From assembly GCF_026262505.1 (NCBI RefSeq), contig NC_067207.1, forward strand, positions 18,382,082-18,446,081: a DNA stretch of 64,000 nucleotides, given 5' to 3'. Positions 55,734 through 64,000 of the stretch are shown in pieces. Within the stretch, counting starts at the first letter, position 1; each line of letters starts with the position of its first letter. The translations under genes were made by a program, and so were the position numbers. Source of the DNA: Trichomonas vaginalis G3 (taxonomy: Eukaryota > Parabasalia > Trichomonadida > Trichomonadidae). Below the pieces are notes generated by a model. The model did not search any database. It saw only the letters and a program-made list of their open reading frames with translations, and was not told the origin of the DNA.

Positions 55734-56112
55734 TGGGTTTGCCCTCAGAAATATGATTGATTCTTTACAAATGTAAAAAAATTATCCAAAAATCAATCAT
55801 TCCTCATCATCAATGCAATGAATTATATAAGTAGTATACTAATGTAATCATTAAACAATCGCAATATAACCTCAAATTCAAAGATATGGGATTTGATTTG
55901 GAAGCAATTTGGTCCATTTCTATCAGGATAAACTCACTATTTCAATTATTATCTTGGTATTAATCCCGATAGTCAGTTAATCATCATTGATGTAATTTTG
56001 GGAGTAGTTGAAAGTATTCGATAATAATATTTTAAATTTAGCGTGATGTTGACAGTCAAGTATTTCCCTCATTTAGAAGCCATTATTTTTATATACGTTT
56101 GCAAAATAATAA
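55734..56112. other. AT-rich intergenic region
   Basis: Nothing recognised; upstream region of the kinase-like gene. No clear initiator before its ATG. Confidence 0.5.
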
Positions 56113-56817
56113 ATGGAGGTTTGTCGTTTAACAAGGAGTCCAACAAGCAAATCAAAGGTTGAAATACTCTATGATCTCCGAAAGATACGTGATTGTAATC
56201 AAGCTGAATTCTTTTGCGCAAGATTAAATTTTTTGATTCAGAATCAGAAATTATTTGCAAAACACTGTATTAAATTCGATCATAATATGATCTATGATAC
56301 TACTATTAGAGCCAAAAATATAGGAACTGTTTACAAAACATTAAAAATCATACAAGATTCAACAACAGAGTCATTAAATGATAGATTATTAAAAGAATCA
56401 ATAAATAAGTTCGATATAATGCATAATCTTACATTCATACTATCGAGAATTCAAATTCTTCACCAATCTAATATTCCATATGGATTTATTAATGAATTAT
56501 ATATCACAAATGATTTCAAACTACAACCACTACCTCTTTTATATGATATTCCTGCCATATTCATCAATTCATCAAGAATGGAATTATTATCAGTTCCAAA
56601 GCAGAGTTTTTCGCTATCACATGATGTATTTGACTTAGGAAAGCTAATTTACACACTTTCAAAACAAGGCAAAGTAATCTATAATAATATCGAAGATAAT
56701 CTAATTTCTGGAACACCATTTCTAATTAAAGAACTAATGAACAAAGATGAACGTCAGAGACCAAAGCTCGATGATGAATTAGTTCGTAGAATTTTATATT
56801 ATTTTGAAAACAGATGA
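56113..56817 (+). CDS. Degenerate protein-kinase-like protein (probable pseudokinase)
   Basis: 234 residues. The C-terminal half resembles a kinase C-lobe. HQSNIPYGFINELYITND sits where the catalytic loop (H-x-D-x-K-P-x-N) would be. Later SHDVFDLGKLIYTLSKQGK matches the SDVYSLGVILYEL helix of subdomain IX. LIKELMNKDERQRPKLDDEL matches subdomain XI (L..M...D...RP) with its invariant arginine. The glycine-rich loop, the VAIK lysine, HRD and DFG are not visible, so catalysis is unlikely. The N-terminal about 100 residues are unrecognised. Small divergent kinase-like proteins are numerous in Trichomonas. It may be a shortened regulatory gene or an old degenerate copy. The frame is fully open over 705 bp, which favours a real gene. 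Confidence 0.6.
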   Translation: MEVCRLTRSPTSKSKVEILYDLRKIRDCNQAEFFCARLNFLIQNQKLFAKHCIKFDHNMIYDTTIRAKNIGTVYKTLKIIQDSTTESLNDRLLKESINKFDIMHNLTFILSRIQILHQSNIPYGFINELYITNDFKLQPLPLLYDIPAIFINSSRMELLSVPKQSFSLSHDVFDLGKLIYTLSKQGKVIYNNIEDNLISGTPFLIKELMNKDERQRPKLDDELVRRILYYFENR

Positions 56818-56954
56818 AATTACTAGTTTCTACAAAACATTTTATAGACCTTTATAAATGATTATTAATAGTTCTCATATTAGTTTTGAAAACAAAAAAT
56901 TTTGAAAAAGAAATCTAATTATCTATATAATTAGTTTAATGTAAAGGATAAGAT

Positions 56955-57470
56955 TTAATGGAATGGGCAATCTGTAAGATTTGGAGCAACAACATTACCA
57001 TAGTCAGTATAGATGTTTTCGCCCTTGTATGTAGCTTCACCATTACGGTTAACTCTGAGTTCTGGAAGCATCTTATTCCAGTGCTTGTTTCTAGGATCAA
57101 CTTCTTCAACTTCATTATCAGCATCTGTGAAAGATCCGAAATAAATTCTATCACCTGGCTGGTCATCCATTGGTGGTTCGAGGAGTTCGACGTGGTTATC
57201 ATCTGTAGCGCAGCCAAGAAGAATACCTTCCGAAATTTCGTCGAAAAGTTCACCTGGTTGGCAGTTAGCGAAAACGCAGACGAGCTTATCAACAAGGTCA
57301 TCAATGCTGTAGAATTTCTTTGCGGCAGAAACGACGTGCTTGACCTCGTCGTTGCCCATATCAACTTCTAATGAGTATAACTTAGAAGAGCCTTCGATGC
57401 TCTTGCAGGAAACAATCTTGCCAACACGGCAGTCGATGAATGTTGCTGGATCTGGCTGTGATGCTGCCAT
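56955..57470 (-). CDS. tRNA-binding domain protein (EMAPII/Arc1p/Trbp111 type)
   Basis: 171 residues. An OB-fold of the tRNA_bind family (PF01588) spans about residues 8-115. It starts ATFIDCRVGKIVSCKSIEGS (the usual D-x-R-V-G-x-I), then LYSLEVDMGNDEVKHVVSA, DKLVCVFANCQPGELFDEIS and GILLGCATDD (the family's G-x-x-S-x-G-M-x-L-A block, here changed). The C-terminal extension, LLEPPMDDQPGDRIYFGSFT and on, is EMAPII-like. Such proteins bind tRNA non-specifically and help aminoacyl-tRNA synthetases; free-standing forms are cofactors. Cytosolic. Start supported by an initiator just upstream. Codon use is G/C-richer than neighbours, suggesting strong expression. Confidence 0.9.
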   Translation of the reverse strand: MAASQPDPATFIDCRVGKIVSCKSIEGSSKLYSLEVDMGNDEVKHVVSAAKKFYSIDDLVDKLVCVFANCQPGELFDEISEGILLGCATDDNHVELLEPPMDDQPGDRIYFGSFTDADNEVEEVDPRNKHWNKMLPELRVNRNGEATYKGENIYTDYGNVVAPNLTDCPFH

Positions 57471-57477
57471 TGAAATT

Positions 57478-57489
57478 TAATAAAAGTGA
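57478..57489 (-). promoter_or_regulatory. Initiator of the tRNA-binding protein gene
   Basis: Minus-strand TCACTTTTATTA, close to the Trichomonas consensus, about 18 nt before the ATG. It is embedded in ATGTCACTTTT, the motif also seen at ends of several mobile elements here. Confidence 0.7.
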
Positions 57490-57714
57490 CATTTAGTCCT
57501 TTTTGTCACTTTTTATCGCAATACTTATACCATATTTTTCATGATAAAAACCTTTTATATAACATTTAAAACATTTTTCGTTGTCATTTTTAGACTAAAA
57601 ATTGAATCTCTCTGTCAAATTAAACTTTTTTCTGATTAGAATGCGTTAAACTGGTCATTGATTATACCATATCAAAGTACCATCAGAATTTTGCTCCAGG
57701 AAGTTCAATTCAAT

Positions 57715-57724
57715 TCATTTTTTC
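57715..57724 (+). promoter_or_regulatory. Initiator of the TMEM62-like gene
   Basis: TCATTTTTTC about 11 nt before the ATG at 57727. It excludes the longer open frame beginning at 57658. Confidence 0.7.
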
Positions 57725-57726
57725 TA

Positions 57727-59676
57727 ATGCGGAATAACCAGAAATTTCGTTGGTGGTTATCAATACTATCAACATACATTGCAGTACTAATGATTGCAGG
57801 TATATTCTACATTCCATATACCTTGAAACACGTTCAAAAAACTTTTTCATTCAAAAGTAATAATGCAACAAAGCCTTTTAATAGAAATGATGAGCCTTCA
57901 TTGATGCTCCGATATACGGATATTCATGTGGACCATGTAAATGAGAAGAACAACGAGCAGTTTACCAATGCAGTTAATTTTGGTCTTAATCTGAAGCCAG
58001 CTATGTATCTTTTCACAGGTGATCTAACTAATAATTTTCCATACAATAATTATCCAAAATATGGAAGCCAACAGCCAAAAGATTGGGAAATTTACAGAAA
58101 TATTACACAAAACATACAAAGAGAACAGCTTTTTGAAATCGCAGGTAACCATGACGAATTTGGAGTCTTCGAGTTTACTTCTCAAAGTCACAATTTCATT
58201 AAATCAATAAAAGAAAACATTTCAAACTACGAAGATTTCCAAATTCAAAAACGAGTCATTACAAGCAATGGCGGATACAATATATCAATTATTGGACTCA
58301 ACCCATTCATATATCCTTCAGCGCACCCTCCATTTGTTTATTGGCCACGTCCAACAAAAGAATTACTTAATAATCTAGAAAAAGTTCTCAAAGAAATACC
58401 AGAAAACGATGAAGTTATCGTTATGAACCATTATCCACTCAAATTATTCATGTCAACTGTCAAATCTTCATCAGGAAAAACTTTCAAAGAAATATTAACA
58501 AAAGGAAAGGTCAATTACTTCTTAACAGGTCATTTACACCCAACTGAACCTAAAATCATGCATCACTCTGACATGCTAGAGATTATTGGCATGGATTTAA
58601 AGGATCATCAACATATCGGATGTATTTCATATGACAACAGACGATTTATTTATCATAAAGTTAACATATCCAATCTACCTAAAGCGTTCATAACGAATCC
58701 AGTGCCAGATTCGATGCTAACTCACCATCAAATTTTTAATGAAGTCGGAACACCGATTAGAATCATTTCTTTCCATAGTGTCATGCCAACAATAAAACTT
58801 TCCGGCAATATTAGCGGTGTAATGGACTGCAAAGTCATTTCTGGCCAAAAATATCTTTGTGAATCACAAGAAATTGTAGAACCAGGCACATATCATGTCA
58901 AATTTGAGGGAGATTTCGAAGATTCAATAGATTTCACCATTGGAAACTCTTCTCAGTCTTATTATGAAAATGATTATAGACATGTATTAGATTTCCATGA
59001 GAATTATCCATTCCAATTTGCTTTACTTATGATTGTATTCCTATTTATCCTATTTCCGCTTCCGCAATCCCAGTTTTCCCATACAATTATCAGTCATCTC
59101 CAAGGCCAAGAGTCAGCTGTCACAATCCATACCTACATCATTCTTCTTTTATTCGGAGGAATGCTTTACATCAGGTTTAGAATCCAAAGACTCCCTCTTT
59201 ACGTCAAAATTATTTTATTGATTGGTTTCATTTATCCCATTTTACTTCCAATGGCTTTCATGGAGATAGAAACCCACTTTGGCTTCATTTGGACATGGGG
59301 ATACTTCTGTGGAGGCAAATTTGTTTATTGTCCTTGGGGATTATTCAATTGCATGGCCTATTATGTCTCTGTTCTTGCTCCTGTTGTATTAATTGCTGCT
59401 TCCCTCAGCCTCTCCTATCCTTTCTCTTTCTATTCTTTCATTCCTGTTTTGTTTGACATTGCTGTCTCTGCATTTCTCTTATTTGTCGATATCAAATACG
59501 TTATAAGGTTCATTTATGAGACCGTTGGATTCGTTTTCGCTCCAACTTCCCCTGTTTTCGTGTTTTTACCAATATTACTTTACGGAATTCTCATAATTTG
59601 GAGACTTATTTGCGCATTCAAGAGAGAATCAACAGGAATATCTACAACAAAGGAATCTTTATTCCTTTCCACATGA
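57727..59676 (+). CDS. TMEM62-like transmembrane metallophosphoesterase
   Basis: 649 residues from the ATG just after the initiator. One N-terminal membrane helix (about 10-32, WWLSILSTYIAVLMIAGIFY) leads into a calcineurin-like phosphoesterase domain at about 55-310. Its metal-ligand motifs are YTDIHVDH (D-x-H), LFTGDLTNN (GD), IAGNHDEFG (GNHD), VIVMNHYPL (H) and FLTGHLHPTEP (G-H-x-H-P). A beta-rich linker follows. About six further helices lie between about residue 425 and the end, including FALLMIVFLFILFPLP and YIILLLFGGMLYI. The arrangement of one helix, an outside phosphoesterase and a multi-helix C-terminus is that of TMEM62. The catalytic domain probably faces the lumen or exterior. 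Substrate unknown. Confidence 0.88.
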   Translation: MRNNQKFRWWLSILSTYIAVLMIAGIFYIPYTLKHVQKTFSFKSNNATKPFNRNDEPSLMLRYTDIHVDHVNEKNNEQFTNAVNFGLNLKPAMYLFTGDLTNNFPYNNYPKYGSQQPKDWEIYRNITQNIQREQLFEIAGNHDEFGVFEFTSQSHNFIKSIKENISNYEDFQIQKRVITSNGGYNISIIGLNPFIYPSAHPPFVYWPRPTKELLNNLEKVLKEIPENDEVIVMNHYPLKLFMSTVKSSSGKTFKEILTKGKVNYFLTGHLHPTEPKIMHHSDMLEIIGMDLKDHQHIGCISYDNRRFIYHKVNISNLPKAFITNPVPDSMLTHHQIFNEVGTPIRIISFHSVMPTIKLSGNISGVMDCKVISGQKYLCESQEIVEPGTYHVKFEGDFEDSIDFTIGNSSQSYYENDYRHVLDFHENYPFQFALLMIVFLFILFPLPQSQFSHTIISHLQGQESAVTIHTYIILLLFGGMLYIRFRIQRLPLYVKIILLIGFIYPILLPMAFMEIETHFGFIWTWGYFCGGKFVYCPWGLFNCMAYYVSVLAPVVLIAASLSLSYPFSFYSFIPVLFDIAVSAFLLFVDIKYVIRFIYETVGFVFAPTSPVFVFLPILLYGILIIWRLICAFKRESTGISTTKESLFLST

Positions 59677-60250
59677 ATTATCTTGTAAATAAAAAGTTTA
59701 ATGTTTTTTTTTACTTTGCTGATATTATATTAATGTTTTTTGACACAAATTGTCTTAGATAGGCATCAACTTATGCATGTCATTGCAAGTGTATTAGTTA
59801 TTTCAGAATGATTCCTAATATTAAAATGTAATTGTAGTAAATAACATTTTAGTTAAGTCCTATTTAAGGATGACGTATCAGAAAGACGTAAGTTCTGCCT
59901 TAATGGTGCACTTACCCCCATATACTATCCTCTCAATCAGTAGATAAGTTATGCCATAGTATACATATATATTAAAAAAAAAACTTATCGTCTTCTTTCT
60001 ATTCCTAGGAAATTGACTTCGCAAGATGATGAGTGTCAAGAATTGACTTCACAAGATGAGAGTCTGATGGACATAAGGACACTTTTGATATTCTCTAAAG
60101 CAATATTTAACTTTTATATCTTTGAAACTGAACAAAAGAAAGTGGATAGTGATTCTTAGCTTAATTATTTTAAATTAGAAAGCTGCTAGCTGTAATATAT
60201 TATTGAAAAATAATAATTAAAGTTTTTTATTACTTGAAAAAAAAAGTTGT
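59677..60250. other. Intergenic region between convergent genes
   Basis: 3' regions of the TMEM62-like and BspA-like genes. A short imperfect direct repeat (AATTGACTTC, then CAAGATGA) occurs near 60011 and 60041. Nothing else recognised. Confidence 0.55.
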
Positions 60251-63200
60251 TTATGGAGCAACTTCATCTTCTGCTGCTTTCATTAGCAGTTTGGTAAGAG
60301 GTAAGAGGATGAAAATGAAAATAGCAGCAATTAACAAAACTGCAATAACTACTGATCCAGCAATAAGTCCAACTTCCGGTTTTGTCAAACCGATAACATG
60401 TCTTTCTTCATCATACTCATAATCGCAATCGTAATCTAGGAGTTGTCCTCCAGCATCACGATAAATGTATTTCTTTGTTGTTTTCATATAATATGTATTG
60501 AAAAAGTTTTGATAGTATTTGCCTTTATAGCAAAGTGGTGTTCCGTACATATTTGGATTTGGTTGTTGTTTAAGGAACTTTTTAACTGTTTCAGGAATCT
60601 TCAAAATTATACCTTGGTATTTATCATTTATGAGATCTTTTCTATCTGCATCTTGATAGATTAAAACCTTTGAAGATGTTATAGAATTTTCGTTAATGAA
60701 TTCAACATCTTTTGGAACTGAATATGTCTTTCCAATGTCACCAAATGTTGCTAGCAATGTATTTGTTTGTTTATCTATGATGGCATGATCTTTTGTATAG
60801 TAGAATGGATTCTGTTCATCAATTTTAACATCAATATAACCAAAGTCCTGAGTCCATTTGAAATTGTTTACTTGAAACTGTGCTGGCAAATAAAATGTAA
60901 TATTAATGATATTTCTGTCAAAACGATCATTATTAGCTTTAAACCAGTTTGGATTAATTGTAGAAACCCCTGATCCAAAGTGGAATTCTTTCAAATTGTT
61001 ACAAAATAGGAAAGCAGAATCACCTATGGAAGTAATTGAATCTGGAACTGTAAATGTCTCAAGCCCGGAACCATAAAACATATATTCAGTTATTTTTGTT
61101 TGGAGGGGATGAAATTCTACTTTTTTAAGGGATGTGCAACGAGAGAAGAGATGATTACCACCTTCTGTAAATAAAGGTACCTTTATTTCCTTTAAGCTTG
61201 TGCAACCATCGAAGACACTAGATCCTAAAACACAAATTTCTGGTAATGTGACATTTTCGAGCTTTTCGCAATTACGGAATGCCCAATCTCCTATTAATGT
61301 GACTGCTTTTTCAATTTTAAGAGTCGTGAGATTTATACTATTTTGACAGAATGATGCAGAAACATTAAATGGATCTGAATAATTGTCAATACTAATAACC
61401 AATTCTTTAACATGTCTGCATGCATCTAATCGATTTCGCATTTTTTTATCTACTATGATTTTCTCGACTTTTTCTGCAAAATAAAATGCACCATTATATG
61501 CGCCTGCATATTGCCCAGGTATGGTGAATGTTGTTTCGCTGTATGATTGAAGAACAGCATTCACATATGTTTTATTTTCCTCATCACCTATTTCTAATTT
61601 TGTTACAAGTCCATTTCTTTCCTGAATGATTTCATTTCCAGGTTCAAATTCAAATTTAACTTTGTCACAATATGGAAATGCTAATGGATTGAAGTAAATT
61701 GCATCTTTAAGAATTGTGACTTTTTCCAAATTCGAACAGTTATAGAAAGCATCATTATCTATTCGCATAAATGGCCCTCCATAAGTAAATGATTTGATTT
61801 GTGAATGACTAAATGCATAACTATTTATTGTTGAATTAGTTAGTTTCAAGTTTTCTATTGGGCCTGTGTGTTCAAGACAATACATATAAATTGTAACTCT
61901 ATCAATGTATTCGAATTTAATATTTGTCAAGTTTGTGCAACCGGTGAAGCAAGATTTATCGAGTCTCATGGACCATATGATGTTATTAATAACAACTGAT
62001 TGCAGTTTTGTACAATTTGCAAAGCAGCTTTCAGGAATTGACTTGATTTCTTCGCCTAATTCGACAGATGTTAAATTATAGCAGCAATAGAATTCGTAAT
62101 TATTGAGTGTTGTGTTAATGTATAGTGATGTAATTGAATCGCATCCACAAAATGCATGAGAATAAACGCTTGTAATATTGTAGTTAGAGATCTTAACTTT
62201 TTTACAATAAAGAAATGCATATGCGTATACTTCTTTTGTATTTCCATCGATTGTTAATGATAGATTATAGCAGTATGCAAATGCTGACCCTTCAATTTCA
62301 GTAAGTGGTTGATCTGTTTCTAAAGATTCAAGTGATGTGCAACCATAGAAAGCCCTTTGATGAACCATTGTTGCATTTTTGGCGATAACTCTCTTTAGTG
62401 ATTTACAATTTTCGAAAATACCTGTTGGAATATATTTATCAGTACCTAATATATACAAAGTTGCCTCTTCAAGCAATGGACATCTTGCAAAAGCATAAGA
62501 ATTTCCATAACTATAAGTAAGTTCAACCTTCTTAAATTGAGTTCCTTCTAATGCATACTTTCCGATAGTTCCTTGATCCCTTACTTCGTATTTTTCGAGT
62601 GGTGTGTAAGCAAATGCACGTTCTCCAGTTCTGAAAAACGATGCTTGTTTGATTCCTGAATAAGCAAATGCGTAATTATCTATATATCCAGTGTTTGTTT
62701 CAGATGAATCCTTGATTAATTTATCGAAATTAAATGATGCCAAAGAAGAATAGTATGTAAATGCAAACTTTCCTATTTGGCCAATGTCATTTTCAAAGTT
62801 GATTTCTTTTAATGATGTACAACGATATGCAAAGTAGTCTGGTATAATGCTTGCATTAATAGTCAGTTTCTCAATGTTTGCGCATCCATAAAAGCAATTT
62901 GGTTTGAATGTTGTTACTAAATTTAAATTTTCAATAACTTGAATTGATGAATTTGCGAAAGCACTATCTCCGATCTCGGTGACCGTAGTAGGAAGTGTAA
63001 CTTGAATAATGTTTGTTAAACCCGAAAACCATTTGGCCGGGATAACTTGAATTTTAGTATTAAGAACAATATATTGGAAATACTCTAACATTTTGGTTTC
63101 GCTTCTAAGAGGAAGATCAACATCTTCACTATTGATGACTAATTTTTGACGAAATTGTTCTAATATTGTTAAATCTTGAACATCTGTAACTGTTACTGCA

Positions 63201-63277
63201 TCACTACTATATGTAATCTCTGAGTTAATGGCAATTCTTTTGCATAGTAGTGACTGGATTATCAAGCTTTGAAACAT
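60251..63277 (-). CDS. BspA-like leucine-rich-repeat surface protein
   Basis: 1008 residues, about forty leucine-rich repeats of the LRR_5 / Treponema pallidum type, each about 22-23 residues with a central C/A-F-x-x-C or A-F core. Examples: ITEIGDSAFANSSIQVIENL-like start, CFANCTKLQSVVI, AFYNCSNLEKVTIL, AFRNCEKLENVTLPE, FLFCNNLKEFHFG. The N-terminus is weakly hydrophobic (FQSLIIQSLLC), possibly a poor signal. The C-terminus has one membrane helix (VGLIAGSVVIAVLLIAAIFI, about 967-995) with a short tail, KAAEDEVAP. BspA-like proteins are the largest surface family of Trichomonas and are linked to host-cell or bacterial adhesion. The repeats would be outside the cell. The frame is complete, without breaks. 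Confidence 0.92.
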   Translation of the reverse strand: MFQSLIIQSLLCKRIAINSEITYSSDAVTVTDVQDLTILEQFRQKLVINSEDVDLPLRSETKMLEYFQYIVLNTKIQVIPAKWFSGLTNIIQVTLPTTVTEIGDSAFANSSIQVIENLNLVTTFKPNCFYGCANIEKLTINASIIPDYFAYRCTSLKEINFENDIGQIGKFAFTYYSSLASFNFDKLIKDSSETNTGYIDNYAFAYSGIKQASFFRTGERAFAYTPLEKYEVRDQGTIGKYALEGTQFKKVELTYSYGNSYAFARCPLLEEATLYILGTDKYIPTGIFENCKSLKRVIAKNATMVHQRAFYGCTSLESLETDQPLTEIEGSAFAYCYNLSLTIDGNTKEVYAYAFLYCKKVKISNYNITSVYSHAFCGCDSITSLYINTTLNNYEFYCCYNLTSVELGEEIKSIPESCFANCTKLQSVVINNIIWSMRLDKSCFTGCTNLTNIKFEYIDRVTIYMYCLEHTGPIENLKLTNSTINSYAFSHSQIKSFTYGGPFMRIDNDAFYNCSNLEKVTILKDAIYFNPLAFPYCDKVKFEFEPGNEIIQERNGLVTKLEIGDEENKTYVNAVLQSYSETTFTIPGQYAGAYNGAFYFAEKVEKIIVDKKMRNRLDACRHVKELVISIDNYSDPFNVSASFCQNSINLTTLKIEKAVTLIGDWAFRNCEKLENVTLPEICVLGSSVFDGCTSLKEIKVPLFTEGGNHLFSRCTSLKKVEFHPLQTKITEYMFYGSGLETFTVPDSITSIGDSAFLFCNNLKEFHFGSGVSTINPNWFKANNDRFDRNIINITFYLPAQFQVNNFKWTQDFGYIDVKIDEQNPFYYTKDHAIIDKQTNTLLATFGDIGKTYSVPKDVEFINENSITSSKVLIYQDADRKDLINDKYQGIILKIPETVKKFLKQQPNPNMYGTPLCYKGKYYQNFFNTYYMKTTKKYIYRDAGGQLLDYDCDYEYDEERHVIGLTKPEVGLIAGSVVIAVLLIAAIFIFILLPLTKLLMKAAEDEVAP

Positions 63278-64000
63278 ATTCGAAAAAATAAGCGATATGA
63301 AATTTGTGAATCGATATAAAATTCAATAGTATATCGTTTTTGTCGAAACTGATCGATTTATAGTAAATATGTATATAAAATGGAAATAATGGTTTTCGAA
63401 ATTTATGGATAAAAAGGTGATAGTTCTAAATGTTTAGTAAATTACACTGTTTATAAAATTTAATACTTTATTCGATTTCATTTTATTATCGTTTTTAATT
63501 TTGTAGAAATTACGATCGAATGATGTTCTTAAAAAGTTCAAAACCGCTATCTCCTCTCAATAATAACTCATGAGAAAATCTCAAGAAAAAGTGTTTTAAA
63601 ACATATGATTGAAACAATTTCCTAAGTAGGGACAAATTTGCAAATTTCTTCTATTTTGAATATAATTTCATAACGAACACTTCTCAAAATTCTGCGATGA
63701 GCTATTTCCTAGATAATATGGTTATTCACAATATACAGCATCCAAATTTAATAAAATTAGCAAAGCCATTTTTGAGAGGGCGCCGTTGGGAAAGTTTAGC
63801 ATAGGTCCAATTTATGCTATTATGAAATAAAAACAGAAAAAAATATTTTATAATGGGTTGAATGTTATATCGTTTTATAGTTTTGCTTTTTCTGAGTATA
63901 AAAAAATGAATTTTAAAAATGTAGAATTATTGAATGTTATTTACACTTATTAAAAAAATTCTGATTTATCGTTTTTTATTATTTTCAATGTTGCGTTTTG
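63278..64000. other. AT-rich upstream region of the BspA-like gene
   Basis: No further gene seen up to the window end. On the minus strand TCATATCGCTTATTTTTTCG lies 8-30 nt before the ATG and may hold the initiator. Confidence 0.5.

Noticed and set aside
56936-57371. Frames overlapping the tRNA-binding protein gene on both strands
   Set aside because: Shadows of the real gene; composition and lack of motifs argue against coding.

Overview
The window looks like nuclear DNA of a parabasalid protist, most likely Trichomonas vaginalis or a close relative. It is very AT-rich and its genes are intron-free. Several start codons sit 10-20 nt behind an initiator-like TCA-Y-T-rich element, the core promoter described for Trichomonas. 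The gene set also fits: a bacterial-type glucokinase, MdaB-type flavoprotein reductases, a BspA-like leucine-rich-repeat surface protein, a glycine-rich/cysteine-rich surface-type protein, ankyrin remnants and abundant DNA mobile elements. The species call is inference from family knowledge; no search was run.

Layout. 1-7030 is a degenerate 19-bp satellite with no genes. 7031-12082 holds one small HAD phosphatase gene, a 1.25-kb foldback palindrome and an ankyrin pseudogene. About 12083-32477 is a pogo/Fot1-like DDE transposon whose transposase gene is split by a 17,371-bp insertion (12399-29769). That insertion is a giant inverted repeat. Its two arms (9.3 and 7.8 kb) carry the same virus-like gene set in mirror image: a primase/SF3-helicase, an HNH endonuclease and small ORFs. 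They also carry kilobases of short repeats with palindromic modules. It has a 5-bp target duplication and hairpin-forming tips. I treat it as a virus-like fossil: one arm's helicase gene looks whole, the other is broken. Nothing capsid-like is visible.

32.7-45.3 kb holds a glycine-rich/cysteine-rich protein gene, a lysine-rich nuclear-type gene interrupted by one in-frame TGA, and a roughly 2,500-codon BEACH-domain gene with several breaks. 45.5-53.0 kb has two MdaB-like paralogues on the minus strand. They are separated by about 6 kb of gene-free DNA holding a second foldback element with arms of 122-bp tandem repeats. 53.5-63.3 kb has glucokinase, a MITE-like element containing a perfect three-way-junction sequence, a degenerate kinase-like gene, an EMAPII/Trbp-type tRNA-binding protein, a TMEM62-like membrane phosphoesterase and a BspA-like surface protein.

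Most genes are independent single units, each with its own initiator, as expected in this lineage; there are no operons. The most notable material is structural: the nested giant palindrome, families of stem-conserving palindromic modules, a foldback element made of hairpins, the three-way junction, and outward-facing initiator-like motifs at the ends of several unrelated repeats.
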